15,997 nucleotides of DNA, taken from contig CAIFEU010000056.1 in assembly GCA_903789505.1 (NCBI GenBank), positions 1 to 15,997 on the forward strand, given 5' to 3'. The notes beneath the pieces were generated by a model that was not told where the DNA came from, ran no database searches, and saw nothing but the letters and a program-made list of their open reading frames with translations. Of this stretch, positions 14,565 to 15,997 are shown in pieces. The stretch comes from an uncultured Coriobacteriales bacterium. GTDB taxonomy: Bacteria; Actinomycetota; Coriobacteriia; Coriobacteriales; UMGS124. Each line of letters begins with the position of its first letter. Position 1 is the stretch's first letter. The position numbers and the translations under genes are program-made.

Positions 14565-15263
14565 TTGAGCTGGTGGGTCATGGGGCTGACGGTCGCGTGC
14601 GCCCTGTCGGCTGCCGTCGCGTGGCAGGCCGTCCGCCTTGCGTGCGACGAGGGGTTCCGCCGGGAGGCATCCGGCGTCGTCTCGCGCGTCGCGGGGGTGG
14701 CGTCGCGCAGCGCCCGGGCGTTGCTGAGCGCGTCGGCGACGCGCCTGAAGCCGCCCCTCGCCGGGACGGGGGCCCTCTCCGCGCTGTCCCGCAGGCGGGC
14801 GTCGAGCAGGAGGCGCGGGGCGTGCCTTGACGAGCTCCCCGAGCTCATCGACGTCGTCGTGCTCGGGCTCAGCGCGGGGATATCGTTCGACGCGGCGCTG
14901 GGAATCTACTGCGAACGCTACGACACGATGCTGTCCGCCCTGCTCAACGACGCCATGAGGTCGTGGCAGCTCGGATTCAAGAGCAGGGGCCAGGCGCTGA
15001 GAGAACTGGCGAGGGACCTCGACGTGGACGCGTTCACGTCGTTCGTCGACACGGTGGAGGAGTCCTTGCAGTTCGGTGCCCCGCTCGCGCGGGTGCTCGT
15101 CGAGCAGGGGGACGCCGTGAACCAGCGTAGGACCAGCGAGATAGAGGAGCGCATCGAGAAGGCGCCCGTGAAGATGATCGTCCCCATCGCGACCATGGTC
15201 CTGCCGGCAATGCTGCTCGCGATTCTCGGGCCCCTGTTCGCGTCGTTCACGACGATCGGGTAA
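14565..15263 (+). CDS. tadC: Tad pilus inner-membrane platform protein TadC
   Basis: This 232-residue partner of TadB has a second type II secretion F domain. A start helix at about residues 3-22 (WVMGLTVACALSAAVAWQAV) is followed by a basic, Ser/Arg-rich cytoplasmic region. The F domain begins at about residue 85 with ELPELIDVVVLGLSAGISF. The core continues with LNDAMRSWQLGFKSRGQAL, FVDTVEESLQFGAPLARVL and RRTSEIEERIEKAPVKM, all typical of TadC. A C-terminal helix, VPIATMVLPAMLLAILGPLF, ends near the stop. The TTG start is chosen for its GAGGAGG. ATG 14580 would give a protein 5 residues shorter. It sits between tadB and flp, with an 88-base hairpin-rich gap after it. Confidence 0.9.
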   Translation: MSWWVMGLTVACALSAAVAWQAVRLACDEGFRREASGVVSRVAGVASRSARALLSASATRLKPPLAGTGALSALSRRRASSRRRGACLDELPELIDVVVLGLSAGISFDAALGIYCERYDTMLSALLNDAMRSWQLGFKSRGQALRELARDLDVDAFTSFVDTVEESLQFGAPLARVLVEQGDAVNQRRTSEIEERIEKAPVKMIVPIATMVLPAMLLAILGPLFASFTTIG

Positions 15264-15274
15264 CGGGCGCCCGA

Positions 15275-15330
15275 CCCGCGCCCCATGGGATGCGCGGGGA
15301 CGGTCGCCAGGAGGGGCGCTTCCTGCGCCC
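15275..15330 (+). promoter_or_regulatory. Two consecutive hairpins between tadC and flp
   Basis: CCCGCG (15275-15280) pairs with CGCGGG (15293-15298) around 12 bases. GGGCGC (15314-15319) pairs with GCGCCC (15325-15330) around TTCCT. The second stem directly abuts the flp ribosome-binding region at 15331. They may slow decay of flp mRNA or mark a processing point that lets pilin be made in excess. No T-run supports termination. Confidence 0.35.
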
Positions 15331-15351
15331 GGAAGGGAAGGGGATGGCGAT

Positions 15352-15639
15352 ATGGACGGGATGGTTCGACACGTGTCGGAGACGTGCGTCGAGAGGGACG
15401 CCCCGTGCGGTTCGCCGGGTCGCCGGATTGCCCGCCTGAGGTCGCGCGCCCTGTGCGCGCTCACCCGATGGCGTCGCATGCTCTCGAACGGGATGCGGGA
15501 GGAGGACGGGCAGGGAACGACCGAGTACGCGATCTTGGTGGGCGTCCTCGTCGTCATCGCGATCATCGCGATCGCGGCGTTCCGCGGGAAGATCCAGGAG
15601 CTCTGGAACGCCATCTCCGACGGAATCAACGGGCTGTGA
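15352..15639 (+). CDS. flp: Flp-type (type IVb) pilin precursor
   Basis: This 95-residue prepilin is the structural subunit of the Tad pilus. The prepilin peptidase site is EEDG|QGTTEYA, with cleavage after G53, Glu at +5 (E58) and Tyr at +6, which is the Flp signature. A hydrophobic helix follows (ILVGVLVVIAIIAIAAF) and a short polar tail, giving a mature pilin of 42 residues. ATG 15352 has AAGGGGA 7 bases upstream. This start gives a 53-residue leader, far longer than the usual ~10-25 residues. ATG 15478 would give an ordinary 11-residue leader but lacks a ribosome-binding site. The leader is Arg-rich with three cysteines. Placement after tadC fits actinobacterial tad clusters. Confidence 0.88.
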   Translation: MDGMVRHVSETCVERDAPCGSPGRRIARLRSRALCALTRWRRMLSNGMREEDGQGTTEYAILVGVLVVIAIIAIAAFRGKIQELWNAISDGINGL

Positions 15640-15645
15640 GGCGCC

Positions 15646-15997
15646 GTGTGCCGCCGAGCGCGCGGGCGGGGGGACCGCCTGCCGGCGCGGGCCGACGAGG
15701 CGGGGCGCCGTCACGGGTCCCCTGGCCGGCGGGCGACGCTCGCGAAGGCTGTCGTCGCGCTGTTGGTCGCCTGCGCGGCGGTGGTGGTGCCGCTCGCCCA
15801 GATTGCGGGGCTGACGTTCGCCCCGTCGTCGCGAGGCGACAAAGCAACCTACGACACGGCGCGGACCGGTGGAGAGTCGTCGGCAGGGCCGGGGGAGGAC
15901 GCGACCTTGGGGGCAGTCGCGGGTGATGCCGGCGCCGGCGGGTCGCCCGTCGGGGAGGTTGGGGAGGGTGGGGGGCTTGGGGAGGTCGCGGGGAGGG
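15646..15997 (+). CDS. Unfinished ORF: membrane-anchored or secreted Gly-rich protein (partial)
   Basis: Frame 1 is open from GTG 15646 to the right edge, giving 117 codons without a stop. GAGG (15638-15641) lies 4 bases before the GTG. The flp stop at 15637-15639 is in the same frame, 6 bases before this start. The first ~30 residues are Arg-rich. A hydrophobic segment LAKAVVALLVACAAVVVPLA follows at about residues 31-50, which could be a signal peptide or membrane anchor. The rest becomes Gly/Ala/Glu-rich (SSRGDKATYDTARTGGESS, then GEVGEGGGLGEV). It does not show the TadE-type pilin-like start. Position suggests a pilus accessory protein, but I do not recognise the family. Confidence 0.55.
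   Translation, partial: MCRRARGRGDRLPARADEAGRRHGSPGRRATLAKAVVALLVACAAVVVPLAQIAGLTFAPSSRGDKATYDTARTGGESSAGPGEDATLGAVAGDAGAGGSPVGEVGEGGGLGEVAGR
15952..15997 (+). repeat. G-run tract able to form a G-quadruplex
   Basis: G runs at 15961-15964, 15966-15968, 15970-15975, 15979-15982, 15990-15993 and 15995-15997 are split by 1-7 bases. This meets the usual G3+ quadruplex pattern on the coding strand. It encodes Gly/Glu repeats inside the unfinished ORF. Confidence 0.5.

Noticed and set aside
1..15997. CRISPR array, tRNA/rRNA genes, insertion sequence or prophage
   Set aside because: No spaced direct repeats, tRNA-like cloverleaf, transposase motif or phage gene was seen on either strand.

Overview
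The window is very GC-rich, gene-dense bacterial DNA. Every supported gene is on the + strand. Several genes start at GTG or TTG, and many overlap by the 4 bases ATGA. This composition, a Tad/Flp pilus cluster with no secretin gene, and the mix of accessory genes suggest a high-GC Gram-positive actinobacterium. A coriobacterium (Olsenella/Atopobiaceae type) is my best guess, but that is inferred from gene resemblance and not proven.

Layout. (1) Positions 1-1652: the tail of an unseen gene, an oligopeptide/nickel-type ABC ATPase (OppF/DppF/NikE-like) and a metallo-beta-lactamase-fold hydrolase, joined by ATGA overlaps into one transport operon entering from the left. (2) 1653-2466: an AT-richer intergenic stretch with two inverted repeats, then a histidine phosphatase. 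(3) 2569-7218: ion and redox membrane biology. This block holds a ClC-type chloride channel/antiporter, an ApbE-like FMN transferase without a signal peptide, a TrkH/KtrB-type potassium transporter with an unusual tail, and a small one-helix membrane protein coupled to it. (4) 7337-9444: a secreted, C-terminally anchored protein that looks like an OB fold, coupled by ATGA to the ribosome-assembly GTPase RsgA. (5) 9445-9762: a 318-base gene-free leader with three hairpin-forming repeats. (6) 9763-15997: a Tad/Flp type IVb pilus operon in the order cpaB, cpaE, cpaF, tadB, tadC, flp, then an unfinished membrane-protein ORF that runs off the right edge.

How the pilus genes fit together. CpaF is the motor ATPase. 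TadB and TadC form the inner-membrane platform. CpaE is a MinD-like localisation ATPase. CpaB is a membrane-anchored SAF-domain protein. Flp is the pilin subunit. The prepilin peptidase and TadE/F-type minor pilins are not seen here and may lie to the right.

No tRNA, rRNA, CRISPR array, insertion sequence or phage gene was recognised. I saw no clearly new multi-gene system. The least explained items are: the structured RNA candidate between cpaE and cpaF, with alternative pairings; the hairpins before cpaB and flp; the very long Flp leader; the TrkH-coupled small membrane protein; the OB-like surface protein coupled to RsgA; and the glycine-rich, G-quadruplex-prone ORF at the right edge.
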